Source: Sphingomonas phyllosphaerae
GTDB lineage: Bacteria; Pseudomonadota; Alphaproteobacteria; Sphingomonadales; Sphingomonadaceae
DNA: 64,000 nt
Direction of reading: 5' to 3'
Assembly (NCBI RefSeq): GCF_029623345.1
Contig: NZ_JAPYKH010000006.1
Span: forward strand, 1-64,000
The translations under genes were made by a program, and so were the position numbers. Below are positions 20,296 through 29,215 of this stretch, piece by piece. The notes under the pieces were generated by a model, which ran no database searches, had not been told where the DNA came from, and worked only from the letters and a program-made list of their open reading frames with translations. Numbering within the stretch: position 1 is the first letter of the stretch; every line of letters begins with the position of its first letter.

Positions 20296-21779
20296 ATGTG
20301 CTCGCCGCGCAGCGACTGCTGCTCGCCATGGAGCACGGGAACGCCGCGCAGCACGCCTTGGAAGCCGCTGAGCGGCTCGCCCAGCGTCACGCCGTGGTCA
20401 CCGATCTGATATTCGCGGATCGTGTCCTCGTGCGGCCCGGTACGCTTCTTCACCACCGAGATCGCGCGGCGGACGCGGCCGAGCGCCTCGAAATAGCGCA
20501 GCAGCACGACCGTGTCGGCCAGATAGGTGACGTCGACCGGCGTGCTCATGTCGCCGACCAGGCCATGCTGGGCGACGGTGAGGAAGGTCGTCGCGCCGCA
20601 GCGGTTTAGATATTGCAGCAGCTCGTGGAGGTGGAGCACCAGCGCGTTCTCGCCGGGCATCGCCGCCTGATAGCCGTTGATGCTGTCGACCACGACGGTG
20701 CGCGCGCCATGTTCCTTGATGCAGCGCCGCACGCGCGCGGAGAATTCCCCCGGGCTCAGTTCGGCGGCATCGACCTGCTCAAGCACCAGCGCACCGTCGT
20801 CGATCATCGCGCGCACGTCGATGCCCAGCGCGACGGCACGCTGGATCAGCAGTCCGATCTCCTCGTCGAAGACGAACATCGCGGCGCGCTCGCCACGCGC
20901 CACCGCGGTCTGAATGAAGGTGAGCGCCAGCAAGGTCTTGCCCGTTCCGGCCGGGCCGAGCACGAGCACGCTGGAGCCGCGCTCCAGCCCGCCCCCGAGC
21001 AGCCGGTTGAGCTCGGGCGAGTCGGTCGTCACCAGATCGCGCGGGAAGTCGCCGCGATGCTCGGCGGCGACCAGGCGCGGATAGACGCAGACGCCGCCTC
21101 TGACGATCTTGATGTCGTGATAGCCGCCGCGAAACGAGCGTCCGCGATATTTGATGACGCGCAGGCGGCGGCGCTCGCCGCCATATTCGGGTGACAGCTC
21201 CTCCAGCCGGATCACGCCATGCGCCACCGAATGGACCGTCTGATCGTCCCGATCGGTGGTGAGATCGTCGAGCATCAGCACGGTCGCGCCGCTTCGCGCG
21301 AAATAGTGCTTCAGCGCGAGGATCTGGCGGCGGTAGCGCAGCGAGCTCTGCGCGAGCAGTCGTATCTCGGAGAGGCTGTCGATCACGACCCGCTGCGGGC
21401 GCACTCGCTCGAACGCCTCGAAGATCCGCCGCGTCGTCTCGCCCAGTTCCAGGTCGGAGGAATAGAGTAGGCTCTGCTGCTGTTCGTCGTCGAGAAGGTT
21501 CTCGGGTGGGATCAACTCATAGATGTCGACGCCGGTGAGGTCCCAATCGTGCGCCGCGGCGGTGGAGCGCAGCTCGTCCTCGGTTTCCGAAAGCGTGACG
21601 TACAGGCAGCGCTCGCCATGCTGCGCGCCGGTGATGAGGAACTGCATCGACACGGTGGTCTTGCCCGTGCCCGGGCTGCCTTCGGCGAGGAAGGTGCGTG
21701 ATCGCTCCAGCCCCCCGCCCAGCACGTCGTCGAGGCCCTTGATCCCGATCCGTGCGTCGTCCGACTTCGTCCCTGGCAC
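20292..21779 (-). CDS. KaiC-like double-domain RecA-family ATPase
   Basis: 495 residues with two KaiC domains in tandem (about 10-245 and 250-485). Walker A motifs are GSPGTGKTT (34-42) and GPAGTGKTL (275-283). The second domain has the double glutamate EE (306-307) in FVFDEEIGLL. At the place of the cyanobacterial phosphosites S431/T432 there is T418-Y419 (PVDVTYLADT), and T413 corresponds to T426. KaiC is the ATPase/autokinase of the cyanobacterial clock; outside cyanobacteria such proteins occur without KaiA or KaiB, often next to histidine kinases, and are tied to stress responses. GTG start after a GGAG site; coupled to the kinase gene downstream. No kaiB is in the window. Confidence 0.92.
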   Translation of the reverse strand: MPGTKSDDARIGIKGLDDVLGGGLERSRTFLAEGSPGTGKTTVSMQFLITGAQHGERCLYVTLSETEDELRSTAAAHDWDLTGVDIYELIPPENLLDDEQQQSLLYSSDLELGETTRRIFEAFERVRPQRVVIDSLSEIRLLAQSSLRYRRQILALKHYFARSGATVLMLDDLTTDRDDQTVHSVAHGVIRLEELSPEYGGERRRLRVIKYRGRSFRGGYHDIKIVRGGVCVYPRLVAAEHRGDFPRDLVTTDSPELNRLLGGGLERGSSVLVLGPAGTGKTLLALTFIQTAVARGERAAMFVFDEEIGLLIQRAVALGIDVRAMIDDGALVLEQVDAAELSPGEFSARVRRCIKEHGARTVVVDSINGYQAAMPGENALVLHLHELLQYLNRCGATTFLTVAQHGLVGDMSTPVDVTYLADTVVLLRYFEALGRVRRAISVVKKRTGPHEDTIREYQIGDHGVTLGEPLSGFQGVLRGVPVLHGEQQSLRGEHM

Positions 21780-21900
21780 CCGCGATCTCCGCCCTCGTGG
21801 CGATCACCGTAGCATAGTCGGGCGCGGAGGGTAGCGCCGCACGATTGAGGCGGATGAAGCGGCACCTGCGCGGCAGGAGGAGGGGCGTGCTGTGTCGATG

Positions 21901-23211
21901 TCAGTGCAGCCGTCTGCTCGCGCCCCCCGCTGCCGGTCGGCCGTGCCGGAAGTCGAGCAGCGTCTCCGGCCGCATCTCGATCGAATAGCCCGGCGTGGTT
22001 GGTGCCTGATAGGCGCCGTCGCGCACGATGCAGGGCTCCAGAAAATGCTCGTGGAGGTGGTCGACATATTCCGCCACCCGTCCCTCAGCGGTACCGGCGA
22101 AGCAGAGATAGTCGATCATCGCGAGATGCTGGACATATTCGCACAGCCCCACGCCGCCGGCGTGCGGGCAGACCGGCAGCTCGGCTTTCGCGGCCATCAG
22201 CAGCACCGCGAGCACCTCGTTGACGCCGCCCAGGCGGCAGGCGTCGATCTGCACCACGTCGATCGCACCTTCGGCGATGAACTGCTTGAAGACGATGCGG
22301 TTCTGGCACATCTCGCCGGTCGCGACCTGGACCGGGGCGACGCGGCGGCGGATCGCGGCATGGCCCGCGACGTCGTCCGGGCTGGTCGGCTCCTCGATGA
22401 ACCACGGCCGCGCGAAAGCGAGCGCGTTGACGTGATCGATCGCCTGGCCGACCTCCCACACCTGATTGGCGTCGATCATCAGCACCGCGTCCTCGCCGAT
22501 CGCGCGGCGCGCGATACCGACGCGGCGGATGTCGTCGTCGAGGCTGACGCCGACCTTGAGCTTGACGTGGCAAAAGCCCTCGGCGATCGCCTCGCGGCAC
22601 AGCCGCTCGAGCTTCTCGTCCGAATAGCCGAGCCAGCCGGCCGAGGTGGTGTAGCAGGGATAGCCGGAGCGCTCGAGTTCGGCGATACGCTGTTCCTTGC
22701 CCGCCGCCCGCGCGGTGAGCAGCGCCAGCGCCTCTTCCTCGGTGATGTAATCGGTGAGGTAGGTGAAGGGGATCTGACGCACCAGCTCGGCCGGCGTCAT
22801 CTCCGCGACCAGCCGCCACAGCGGCTTGCCCGCTTCCTTGGCGAGCAGGTCCCACACCGCGTTGACGATGGCCCCGGTGGCGAGATGGATCACACCCTTG
22901 TCGGGACCGACCCAACGCAGCTGGCTGTCGCCGGTGACGCGGCGCCAGAAGGCGGCACCGTCGGCGCGGACGGCGGCGAGGTCGAGCCCCACCACCAGCG
23001 GGCGCAGCGCCTCGATCGCGGCGCAGCACAGGTCGTTGCCGCGCCCGATCGTGAAGGTAAGGCCATGGCCTTCGAGGCCGGGCGTGTCGGTCTCGAGGAT
23101 GCAATAGGCCGCGGAATAATCCGGGTCGGGGTTCATCGCGTCCGAGCCGTCGAGCGAGGCCGAGGTCGGGAAGCGCAGGTCGAGCACCTGCAGGCCGGTG
23201 ATCACGGTCAC
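21901..23211 (-). CDS. fucD: L-fuconate dehydratase (enolase superfamily)
   Basis: 436 residues; converts L-fuconate to 2-keto-3-deoxy-L-fuconate, third step of oxidative L-fucose breakdown. Catalytic residues fit the Xanthomonas FucD pattern with an offset of one: K219 in HVKLKVG, metal ligands D247 (MIDANQVW), E273 (IEEPTSPDD) and E300 (GEMCQNR), and H350 in CPHAGG. The start is GTG at 23211 behind GGAGG, which keeps that numbering; the upstream in-frame codons would add a 38-residue extension foreign to the family. The gene lies apart from the main fucose operon but in the same direction, beyond the IclR and GH31 genes. Confidence 0.93.
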   Translation of the reverse strand: MTVITGLQVLDLRFPTSASLDGSDAMNPDPDYSAAYCILETDTPGLEGHGLTFTIGRGNDLCCAAIEALRPLVVGLDLAAVRADGAAFWRRVTGDSQLRWVGPDKGVIHLATGAIVNAVWDLLAKEAGKPLWRLVAEMTPAELVRQIPFTYLTDYITEEEALALLTARAAGKEQRIAELERSGYPCYTTSAGWLGYSDEKLERLCREAIAEGFCHVKLKVGVSLDDDIRRVGIARRAIGEDAVLMIDANQVWEVGQAIDHVNALAFARPWFIEEPTSPDDVAGHAAIRRRVAPVQVATGEMCQNRIVFKQFIAEGAIDVVQIDACRLGGVNEVLAVLLMAAKAELPVCPHAGGVGLCEYVQHLAMIDYLCFAGTAEGRVAEYVDHLHEHFLEPCIVRDGAYQAPTTPGYSIEMRPETLLDFRHGRPAAGGASRRLH

Positions 23212-23417
23212 GCCGCCGCCTCCGTCACGAGCACGCCGGCTGCTGCGTTGCGATAGCCCAAAATGATGCCGCCTCCCCCTTGTGGTCTGTTCGTGGGTGC
23301 TATCAATGTTCACGGGTGCGCACAACGGGGATGATCTCTACCCTCGGCGTGATCGCGGACTCGTTTCAGGATCCACGTCGCCGCAAACGCCTCACGTGCA
23401 GCAAATGCGGCGCCGTT

Positions 23418-23443
23418 GATCCTGAGACAAGCTCAGGATGACG
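23418..23443. repeat. Short palindromic repeat (CCTGAGACAAGCTCAGG type)
   Basis: GATCCTGAGACAAGCTCAGG followed by ATGACG: a 26-base single-arm element with a 7-base stem CCTGAGA/GCTCAGG variant. It lies between fucD and the IclR gene, and GGATGACG at the end matches the ends of repeat families A and B. Confidence 0.5.
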
Positions 23444-23482
23444 CCGGCGGCGGCGCGGCGGGCACGGCGTGGCCGACGCCGC

Positions 23483-24271
23483 TCAATACAGCCGGCTGTC
23501 CGCCTCGACGAGCTGCGCCGCGATTGCGTCCGCCGCCTCGCGCACCGACCTGGCGGCGGAGCGCGGCATCAGGTCGGCGCCGATCTTCTTGAGGAAGGGG
23601 ACGGTGAGCGCGGCAGCGGCGGCGCCGCCGCGCATCACTGGGGCGGAGATGTCGGTAACGCCGGTGACGAACGGGCTGGGCGTCAGCTCGACACGGCGCT
23701 CGCGCACCGCGTCGGCGTGCGCGCGGAACGCGGCGAGCTCCTCCGGCGAAAGCGGCGGGTCGAGTAGCGCCTCCCAGCGCCGCCGCACGTCCTCGGGCTG
23801 GAAGGCGTAGAGCACGGCGCCCGAGGCGACCTGCGCCAGCGGCTTGCGATAGCCCACGCGCACCGAGAAGCCGAGCTGCTCGCTTGATTCCATCCGCGCC
23901 ACCACCACCATCTCGCCCAGCGTGTGAAGCGCGAGGTGGCACGACTGCTGGATGTCGAGCGACAGCTGCCGCATCACCGGCAGCGCGACCTCGACCAGGC
24001 TCTGCGTGCGCGGCTGCTTCATGCCGAGCGAGAACAGCCGATCGGTGAGGAAATAACCGTCGTCGCTCGGGTCCTGGTCGAGGTAGCCGCGGAACTGGAG
24101 CACCTGCACCATGCGGAACAGCTCGCCATGGCTGCGGCCGAGCCGGTTGACGATCGCGGTGAAGGTGAGGGGGCTCGGCGAAGCGGCGAGCAGCTCGAGG
24201 ATGTCGAGCCCCTTCTCCAGCGCGGGCGCGCGGTAGCGGCGTTCGTCCTTGCCCGCGCTGTCCTCGATCAT
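23483..24271 (-). CDS. IclR-family transcriptional regulator
   Basis: 262 residues with an N-terminal winged helix-turn-helix (ALEKGLDILELLAASPSPLTFTAIVNRLGRSHGELFRMVQVL) and a C-terminal IclR effector domain (VGYRKPLAQVASGAVLYAF, later VTDISAPVM). IclR proteins usually control catabolic genes next to them and respond to a pathway intermediate. Its position between fucD, a GH31 glycosidase and the fucose operon makes it the best candidate regulator of fucose use. The ATG at 24271 gives a short tail before the helix-turn-helix, as usual. Confidence 0.9.
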   Translation of the reverse strand: MIEDSAGKDERRYRAPALEKGLDILELLAASPSPLTFTAIVNRLGRSHGELFRMVQVLQFRGYLDQDPSDDGYFLTDRLFSLGMKQPRTQSLVEVALPVMRQLSLDIQQSCHLALHTLGEMVVVARMESSEQLGFSVRVGYRKPLAQVASGAVLYAFQPEDVRRRWEALLDPPLSPEELAAFRAHADAVRERRVELTPSPFVTGVTDISAPVMRGGAAAAALTVPFLKKIGADLMPRSAARSVREAADAIAAQLVEADSRLY

Positions 24272-24402
24272 CGGCGTCCCCCTCCGTGTCGCGCCTTGGC
24301 GCCCCTGTCACACGCTGTGTAGGCGGGGGAGGGGGCGCGCGGTCAAGAACTTCGTCCACACGAGGGAGCGTCCCGATCGTCGCCCGAGGTTCTCTTTTCT
24401 CC

Positions 24403-24499
24403 CGTCATCCCGGACTTGTTCCGGAATCCAGCGTACCGCGAAAGCTACAGCTTCGGATGATGCTGCCCAGTGGATTCCGGACCGAATCCGGGATGACGG
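24403..24499. repeat. Paired palindromic repeat, family A
   Basis: Left arm CGTCATCCCGGACTTGTTCC (from 24403) and right arm GGACCGAATCCGGGATGACG (to about 24498) with GGAATCCA/TGGATTCC inside, closely like the element at 5730-5825. It lies between the GH31 gene and the IclR gene. Confidence 0.75.
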
Positions 24500-24542
24500 A
24501 GGTGTCGAAGACGACGGGGCATCGTCGCAGCGAAACGCCGCG

Positions 24543-26870
24543 CTACCGCCCGACCACCTTCACCAGCCCCGCCACCGCCTGGCCGGTCGGCAGCGCACCC
24601 GAGGCGGTGAGCCGCGCCGCCGCCTCGTCCCAGCGCAGCGTGGCGCTGCGGCCGCCGTTCTTCCGATAGGCCTCGGTGGTGCCGTCGTCGTCGTACAGCC
24701 GCGCGCTGGCGTCGCGGCCGGGGAAGACGCGGATCTCGGCCAGCGCCTGCTTGGCCGAGGTGTTCTGCACCGGTGCGCCGATCGGCACGATCGAGCCCGC
24801 GCGGACGAACAGCGGCATGTGCTCGATCGGCGCGGCGGCGTCGATCCACTGGCCGCCGGCGTGCTTCTGGTTGGTCCACCAATCGTACCAGTCGCTGCCC
24901 GCGGGCAGATAGACGCGGCGGCTGGTCGCGCCCTGCTCGGTCACCGGTGCCACCAGGAAGGCGGGGCCGAACATATATTCGTCACCGACGGTCGACACCT
25001 GCGGGTCGCCCGCGAAATCCATCCACAACGCGCGCATGAAGGGCGCCCCGGTCTCATAGGTGGTCCGCGCCAGCGGGTAGATGTACGGCAGCAGCGAATA
25101 GCGCAGCTTCGACCAGCTGGCCAGGATCGGCTCGGCGGCGGCGCCATAGTCCCAGATCGCGGTCGCCGGACGCTGGCCGTGGATGCGCAGCGTCGGGGTG
25201 AAGCTGTTGTACTGGAACCAGCGCACGAACAGCTCGGGATAGTCCGGATAGTTCGCGCCCATCGCGGTGGCGCCCGCCGGGCTGAGCAGCGGCGCGTGCG
25301 CCGGGTTGCTGCTGCCGGGATATTGCCAGCCGCCGGTGTCGCTCGACCAGAGCGCGATGCCGGAGGCGGTCATGTTGAGCCCGGTCGGCACTTGGCGGCG
25401 CAGCGATTCCCAGGTCGACTGGATGTCCGATGACCAGAACAGGCAGCCGTTCGCCTGCGTGCCGAGATAGGCCGCGCGGCACAGGATCATGTTGCGGAAG
25501 TCGGGGCGATCCCGCCGCGATCCCTCGGCCGCACCGTCGGTGTGGAGCAGCGGAAAGACGTTGTGGTAGCGGTCGCCCGAGCCGATCGAATAGAAATAGC
25601 CGTCAGGCACGAGATCGGGCTCGGTCTCGTCGAGCCAGAGATAGTCGAAGCCCTGGCTCAGGATATTGTCGCGCACCTTGCCCCAGAACCAGCCGCGCGC
25701 CGCGGGATTGGTCGAATCGATCAATGCGCCGGCGCGGTCGGAGCGTACCGGCAGGCCGTCGACGGTCTTGCCGTCGACATCCTTGAGGAACCAGCCCTTG
25801 GCATCCAGCTCGTTGAAATAGCGGCTCTCCTTCTCGAAGCGCGGCCAGACCGAGATGATCGAGTGCAGCCCGCGCTGGTGCAGCTCGCGGTTCATCCCGG
25901 CGGGATCGGGGAAGAAGTTCCGGTCGATGTCGAGCTGGCCCATGCGGGTCCAGTGGAACCAGTCGAGCACCATCATATCGAGTGGATAGCCGCGGCTGCG
26001 ATAGCCGTCCGCCACCGCCATCAGCTCCTGCTGGCTCTCGTAGCGCGCCTTGGACTGGATCAGGCCGAAGGCGGCCTTGGGCGGCAGCGGGGTCTTGCCG
26101 GTCAGCTTGGCATAGCCGGCGTAAAGCTCGTCGCTCGAGTTGCCGGTGATGACGAAGAAGCTGACCCGATCGCCTACCTCGCTCTCGAAGCGGGTCTGGC
26201 CGTGGATCCCGGGCGAGACGCGGGTGACGGAGGGATTGTCCCACACGATCGCGTAGTTGCGGCTGGAGACGAGGACGGGCACGCACACCTGCTCGCCCGC
26301 CGGCGCGTCATACCAGTGGCGGCAGTCGATCGTGCGCCCGCGCAGGTCGAGGATCCCTTCCTGGTTCTGCCCGAGGCCGTAGAAATGCTCGTTCGGGTCG
26401 GCCTGGAAATTCGCGCCGACTAGGAATGTCTTCTCGCCCGAGACCGTGTGCGGCGCCATCGACCAGCCGCCCATGTTGATCGTGCGCCCGTCCGCGGTGG
26501 TGATCGCGACCGAGACCGGCGGCAGCGAGGGGGCGAAATAGCGCTGCATCTGGCTCGGCGCACCGGGCCAGGGCTGCGCCTTGACGGTGACGTTGAGCGT
26601 GCTCGAGGCGAAGACGTCGCCGGCCTGGGTGGTGCTGTGCGACCAGCCCGCGGCATCGGCGGCGGCGCTGATGCCATAGCCCGGCTTGCCATCGGCCTGG
26701 TCGCGCTCGGTGGCGATGGTGACGCGGACGATGTTGGGCGCATAGGGCTCGATCGCGACGAGGCTGCCGTGGCGATCGACCGTGGCGACCGGCTCGGCGA
26801 CCGCCTGTGTGCCGAGCGCGAGCAGCCCGAGCGGTAGCGTTCGCGCCCAGCGCGCCATGCTGCGGTTCAT
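24543..26870 (-). CDS. GH31 glycoside hydrolase, probable alpha-xylosidase or alpha-glucosidase
   Basis: 775 residues. A signal peptide (MNRSMARWARTLPLGLLALGTQAVA) sends it to the periplasm. Domains: N-terminal beta-sandwich (about 28-260), TIM barrel (about 262-600), C-terminal beta domains. Family 31 catalytic residues are seen: nucleophile D414 in LWLDETEPD and acid/base D482 in SSDIQSTW. The context of these motifs resembles alpha-xylosidases acting on xyloglucan side chains, but alpha-glucosidase cannot be excluded. Next to a GH29 fucosidase, a role in trimming fucosylated xyloglucan oligosaccharides is plausible. Confidence 0.88.
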   Translation of the reverse strand: MNRSMARWARTLPLGLLALGTQAVAEPVATVDRHGSLVAIEPYAPNIVRVTIATERDQADGKPGYGISAAADAAGWSHSTTQAGDVFASSTLNVTVKAQPWPGAPSQMQRYFAPSLPPVSVAITTADGRTINMGGWSMAPHTVSGEKTFLVGANFQADPNEHFYGLGQNQEGILDLRGRTIDCRHWYDAPAGEQVCVPVLVSSRNYAIVWDNPSVTRVSPGIHGQTRFESEVGDRVSFFVITGNSSDELYAGYAKLTGKTPLPPKAAFGLIQSKARYESQQELMAVADGYRSRGYPLDMMVLDWFHWTRMGQLDIDRNFFPDPAGMNRELHQRGLHSIISVWPRFEKESRYFNELDAKGWFLKDVDGKTVDGLPVRSDRAGALIDSTNPAARGWFWGKVRDNILSQGFDYLWLDETEPDLVPDGYFYSIGSGDRYHNVFPLLHTDGAAEGSRRDRPDFRNMILCRAAYLGTQANGCLFWSSDIQSTWESLRRQVPTGLNMTASGIALWSSDTGGWQYPGSSNPAHAPLLSPAGATAMGANYPDYPELFVRWFQYNSFTPTLRIHGQRPATAIWDYGAAAEPILASWSKLRYSLLPYIYPLARTTYETGAPFMRALWMDFAGDPQVSTVGDEYMFGPAFLVAPVTEQGATSRRVYLPAGSDWYDWWTNQKHAGGQWIDAAAPIEHMPLFVRAGSIVPIGAPVQNTSAKQALAEIRVFPGRDASARLYDDDGTTEAYRKNGGRSATLRWDEAAARLTASGALPTGQAVAGLVKVVGR

Positions 26871-27104
26871 CGTCTTTCCCCTCCGATTAGTATGACGGCT
26901 TCTGCCCCAAGTGAACGTTATCGCTCAAGCGCTTTTCGGTAGCGGTACCATGTTGATGACGGGCGCACGGTCCGTCTTGAGCTAGCCACCCCCGCCGGCT
27001 TCCCTGGCCGCTCGAAGGCCTTTCCTAAAAGAGGACAGGCGCGTCATCGCGGTCGCGATCGCTCCCGCGTGCCGCGCCTCAGAACAGAGGAAGGGCGCAG
27101 CCGC

Positions 27105-27964
27105 ATGGACGATCTGATCATCAACTTCGCTCCCACCGGGATGGTGCCGACCAAGGAGCACACGCCGCACGTGCCGATCACGGTTACCGAGATCGTCGAC
27201 GACGTGCTCGCGGCCTGCGACCTGGGCGCCGGCATCGCGCACCTCCACACGCGCGACGCGCTTTCGGGCGCACCCGAGGTCAATCCGGACACGTTCGCCG
27301 CGATCATCGAGGGTATTCGACGCCACGCGCCCGATCTGGTCATCTGCGTGTCGCTGAGCGGCCGCAACGTCACCGACCCCGATCTGCGCGCCGCGCCGCT
27401 GAACCTGGATGGTGAGCTCAAGCCGGACATGGGCTCCCTGACGCTGTCGTCGCTCAACTTCGTCCAGCAGGCCAGCGTGAACAGTCCGTCGACGATCCAG
27501 TTCCTGGCACGCCGCATGCACGACCGCGCCGTATGCCCGAGCTGGAGGTCTTCGACCTCGGCATGATCAATTACCTCAAATACATGCGCTCACGCGCGAT
27601 GCTCACGCCGCCGTTTTACTGCAACGTCCTGTTCGGCAACATCGCCGGCCTGCAGGCGAGCGCCGTTGAATTCGGCGCGGTGGAGGCAGTGATGCCGCCC
27701 GACGTCACCTGGGCGGCCGCGGGGATCGGCGCGGCGCAGACCCCCGCGATGTCGCTCGCGGCGGCGCTGGGGCGCCACGTCCGCGTCGGGCTGGAGGACA
27801 ATATCTGGCTCGACCGCGCGCGCGCCACGTTGGCCACCAACCGCCAGCTGGTCGAGCGCGTGGTGCAGCTCGCCGAGATCGCCGAGCGTGCGCCGATGGC
27901 GCCGGCGCGGATCCGCGAGCTGCTCGGGCTGGCGCCGGGGAACGGGCGCTACGGGCGCGCGTGA
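27105..27964 (+). pseudogene. BKACE family (DUF849) gene broken by a 1-base deletion
   Basis: Beta-keto acid cleavage enzymes (BKACE, formerly DUF849; the founder is the Kce enzyme of lysine fermentation) join acetyl-CoA to a beta-keto acid and split it. Read in two frames the gene gives a 286-residue protein of normal length. The first frame carries MDDLIINFAPTGMVPTKEHT and the zinc ligands H46 and H48 (HLHTRD). It leaves register near 27530, where the second frame resumes with PELEVFDLGMINYLKYM and carries the third ligand in VGLEDNIW. GCCGTATGCCC would be restored by one base (GCCGTNATGCCC). Because the metal site is split, neither half can work alone. Either a real pseudogene or a sequencing error. 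Confidence 0.85.
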
Positions 27965-28002
27965 GGTGGCAAACGGCCAGGAAGAGCCGACCCAAGTCAA
28001 AC

Positions 28003-28078
28003 TGTGCTCCGGCGAACGCCGGAGCCCAGGACCACACAGGGATGACGTGGGTAGGCCTGGGCTCCTGCGTGTGCAGGG
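28003..28078. repeat. Paired palindromic repeat, family C
   Basis: TGTGCTCCGGCGAACGCCGG followed by AGCCCAGG (28003-28030), and the facing arm CCTGGGCTCCTGCGTGTGCA (28056-28075). Nearly the same arrangement occurs at 35961 and 37291. It lies between the BKACE gene and the convergent mutarotase gene. Confidence 0.75.
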
Positions 28079-28139
28079 CTACGTCGGTGGATCAGCACGC
28101 CGGCCTGCGCGAAGGCCGTGCAGGGCTGCCTCTCCCGCG

Positions 28140-28499
28140 TCAGCCCTGCGCCGCGAGGTCGAAGATCAGTCCCGCCTCGACCCACTTCTCCCCCGAGGCG
28201 GCCCACGGCAGGCGCTGCTGGAAGCCGTCCATCAGCGTCTCCCAGGCGACCACGTCCGGGTCGGCGGCGTCGGCGCGCGCCTTGGCCGCAGGGTCGAACG
28301 CCGCGGTGACGTCCATCACCATCACCAGCCGGTTGGCGCTGCGGAAGATCTGCATCGCCGCGATCCCCGCAGCGCGGATGCTCGCCACGACCGGCTTAGG
28401 CACTGCGCCGGCGGCATGCCACGCCTCGTAGCGCGCGATCGACTCAGGCTGGTCGACGAGGTCGAGCAGCAGGACGTGGCGCCGGGTCAATTGATCCAC
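28140..28499 (-). CDS. L-rhamnose/L-fucose mutarotase (DUF718/RhaM family)
   Basis: 119 residues, the family length. RhaM-type mutarotases interconvert alpha and beta anomers of 6-deoxy sugars so that the dehydrogenase gets the right one. The family features are the internal RYEAWHAAGAVPKPVVASIRAAGI stretch (Y23 and H27 region) and WETLMDGFQQRLPWA near the end. Last gene of the seven-gene fucose operon; its ATG lies 13 bases inside the SDR gene. The context makes L-fucose the likely substrate although the fold family is named for rhamnose. Confidence 0.8.
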   Translation of the reverse strand: MDQLTRRHVLLLDLVDQPESIARYEAWHAAGAVPKPVVASIRAAGIAAMQIFRSANRLVMVMDVTAAFDPAAKARADAADPDVVAWETLMDGFQQRLPWAASGEKWVEAGLIFDLAAQG

Positions 28500-29215
28500 C
28501 CGCCGTCGATGATGTGCGCCCGCCCGGTCGTGAACGCCGACTCGTCGCTGGCGAGGTACAGAGCGAGCGCGGCAACCTCCTCCGGTCGCCCGAGCCGCCC
28601 CATCGGCTGGCGCGCAGTGAAGTCGGCGCGCGCCTTGGCATAGTCGCCGGTGTCGTGGAGCCGCTGCTGGAGCGAGGGCGAGTCTACCGTGCCCGGGCAG
28701 ATCGCGTTGCAGCGGATCCCGCGCGCGACGAAATCGGCCGCGACCGACTTGGTCAGCCCGATCACCGCCGCCTTGGTCGCGCCATAGGCGAAGCGATTGG
28801 GAATGCCCTTGATCGAGCTGGCGATCGAGGACACGTTGACGATGCTGCCGCCGCCGCGCTCCAGCATCGCCGGCAGGAAGGCGCGCACCGTGCGGTACAT
28901 GGCGGTGACGTTGAGCGCGTTGGAGAAGGCCCAGGCGTCCTCGTCGCAGTCGAGGATGGTGCCGCTGTGGACGAAGCCGGCGCAGTTGACGAGCACGTCG
29001 ACCGGCCCGGTCCGCCCCGGCAGCGCGGCGACCGCGGCGGCGTCACGCACGTCGAGCGCGAGCGTCTCGGCATCAAGGCCGTCGAGCTTGGCGCGGTCGA
29101 TATCGCTGGCGATGACGCGCGCGCCCTCGCGCGCGAACAGCTCGGCGGTGGCACGGCCGATGCCCTGACCTGCGGCGGTGATGAAGGCGGTCTTGCCCGC
29201 CAGACGGTCGCTCAC
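28487..29215 (-). CDS. SDR, probable 2-keto-3-deoxy-L-fuconate dehydrogenase
   Basis: 242 residues, classical short-chain dehydrogenase. The NAD-binding loop AAGQGIG is at 14-20, NCAG at 77-80, and the active site Y144-xxx-K148 in YGATK. In the oxidative fucose route an SDR of this kind oxidises 2-keto-3-deoxy-L-fuconate to the 2,4-diketo acid. The sequence after the active site (PGTVDSPSLQQRL) resembles that group. The start is GTG behind GGAGA, and GTGA overlaps the stop of the aldo-keto reductase, showing coupling. L-fucose or other sugar dehydrogenase activity cannot be ruled out by sequence. Confidence 0.85.
   Translation of the reverse strand: MSDRLAGKTAFITAAGQGIGRATAELFAREGARVIASDIDRAKLDGLDAETLALDVRDAAAVAALPGRTGPVDVLVNCAGFVHSGTILDCDEDAWAFSNALNVTAMYRTVRAFLPAMLERGGGSIVNVSSIASSIKGIPNRFAYGATKAAVIGLTKSVAADFVARGIRCNAICPGTVDSPSLQQRLHDTGDYAKARADFTARQPMGRLGRPEEVAALALYLASDESAFTTGRAHIIDGGWIN

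Noticed and set aside
18418..20409. 663-codon plus-strand frame over the histidine kinase
   Set aside because: The minus strand has all kinase and receiver motifs in order; the plus frame is a compositional artefact.
26911..26935. CGCTCAAGCG inverted repeat upstream of the GH31 gene as a LacI-type operator
   Set aside because: Only four symmetrical base pairs on each side, no LacI regulator nearby, and an IclR protein is the likelier regulator.
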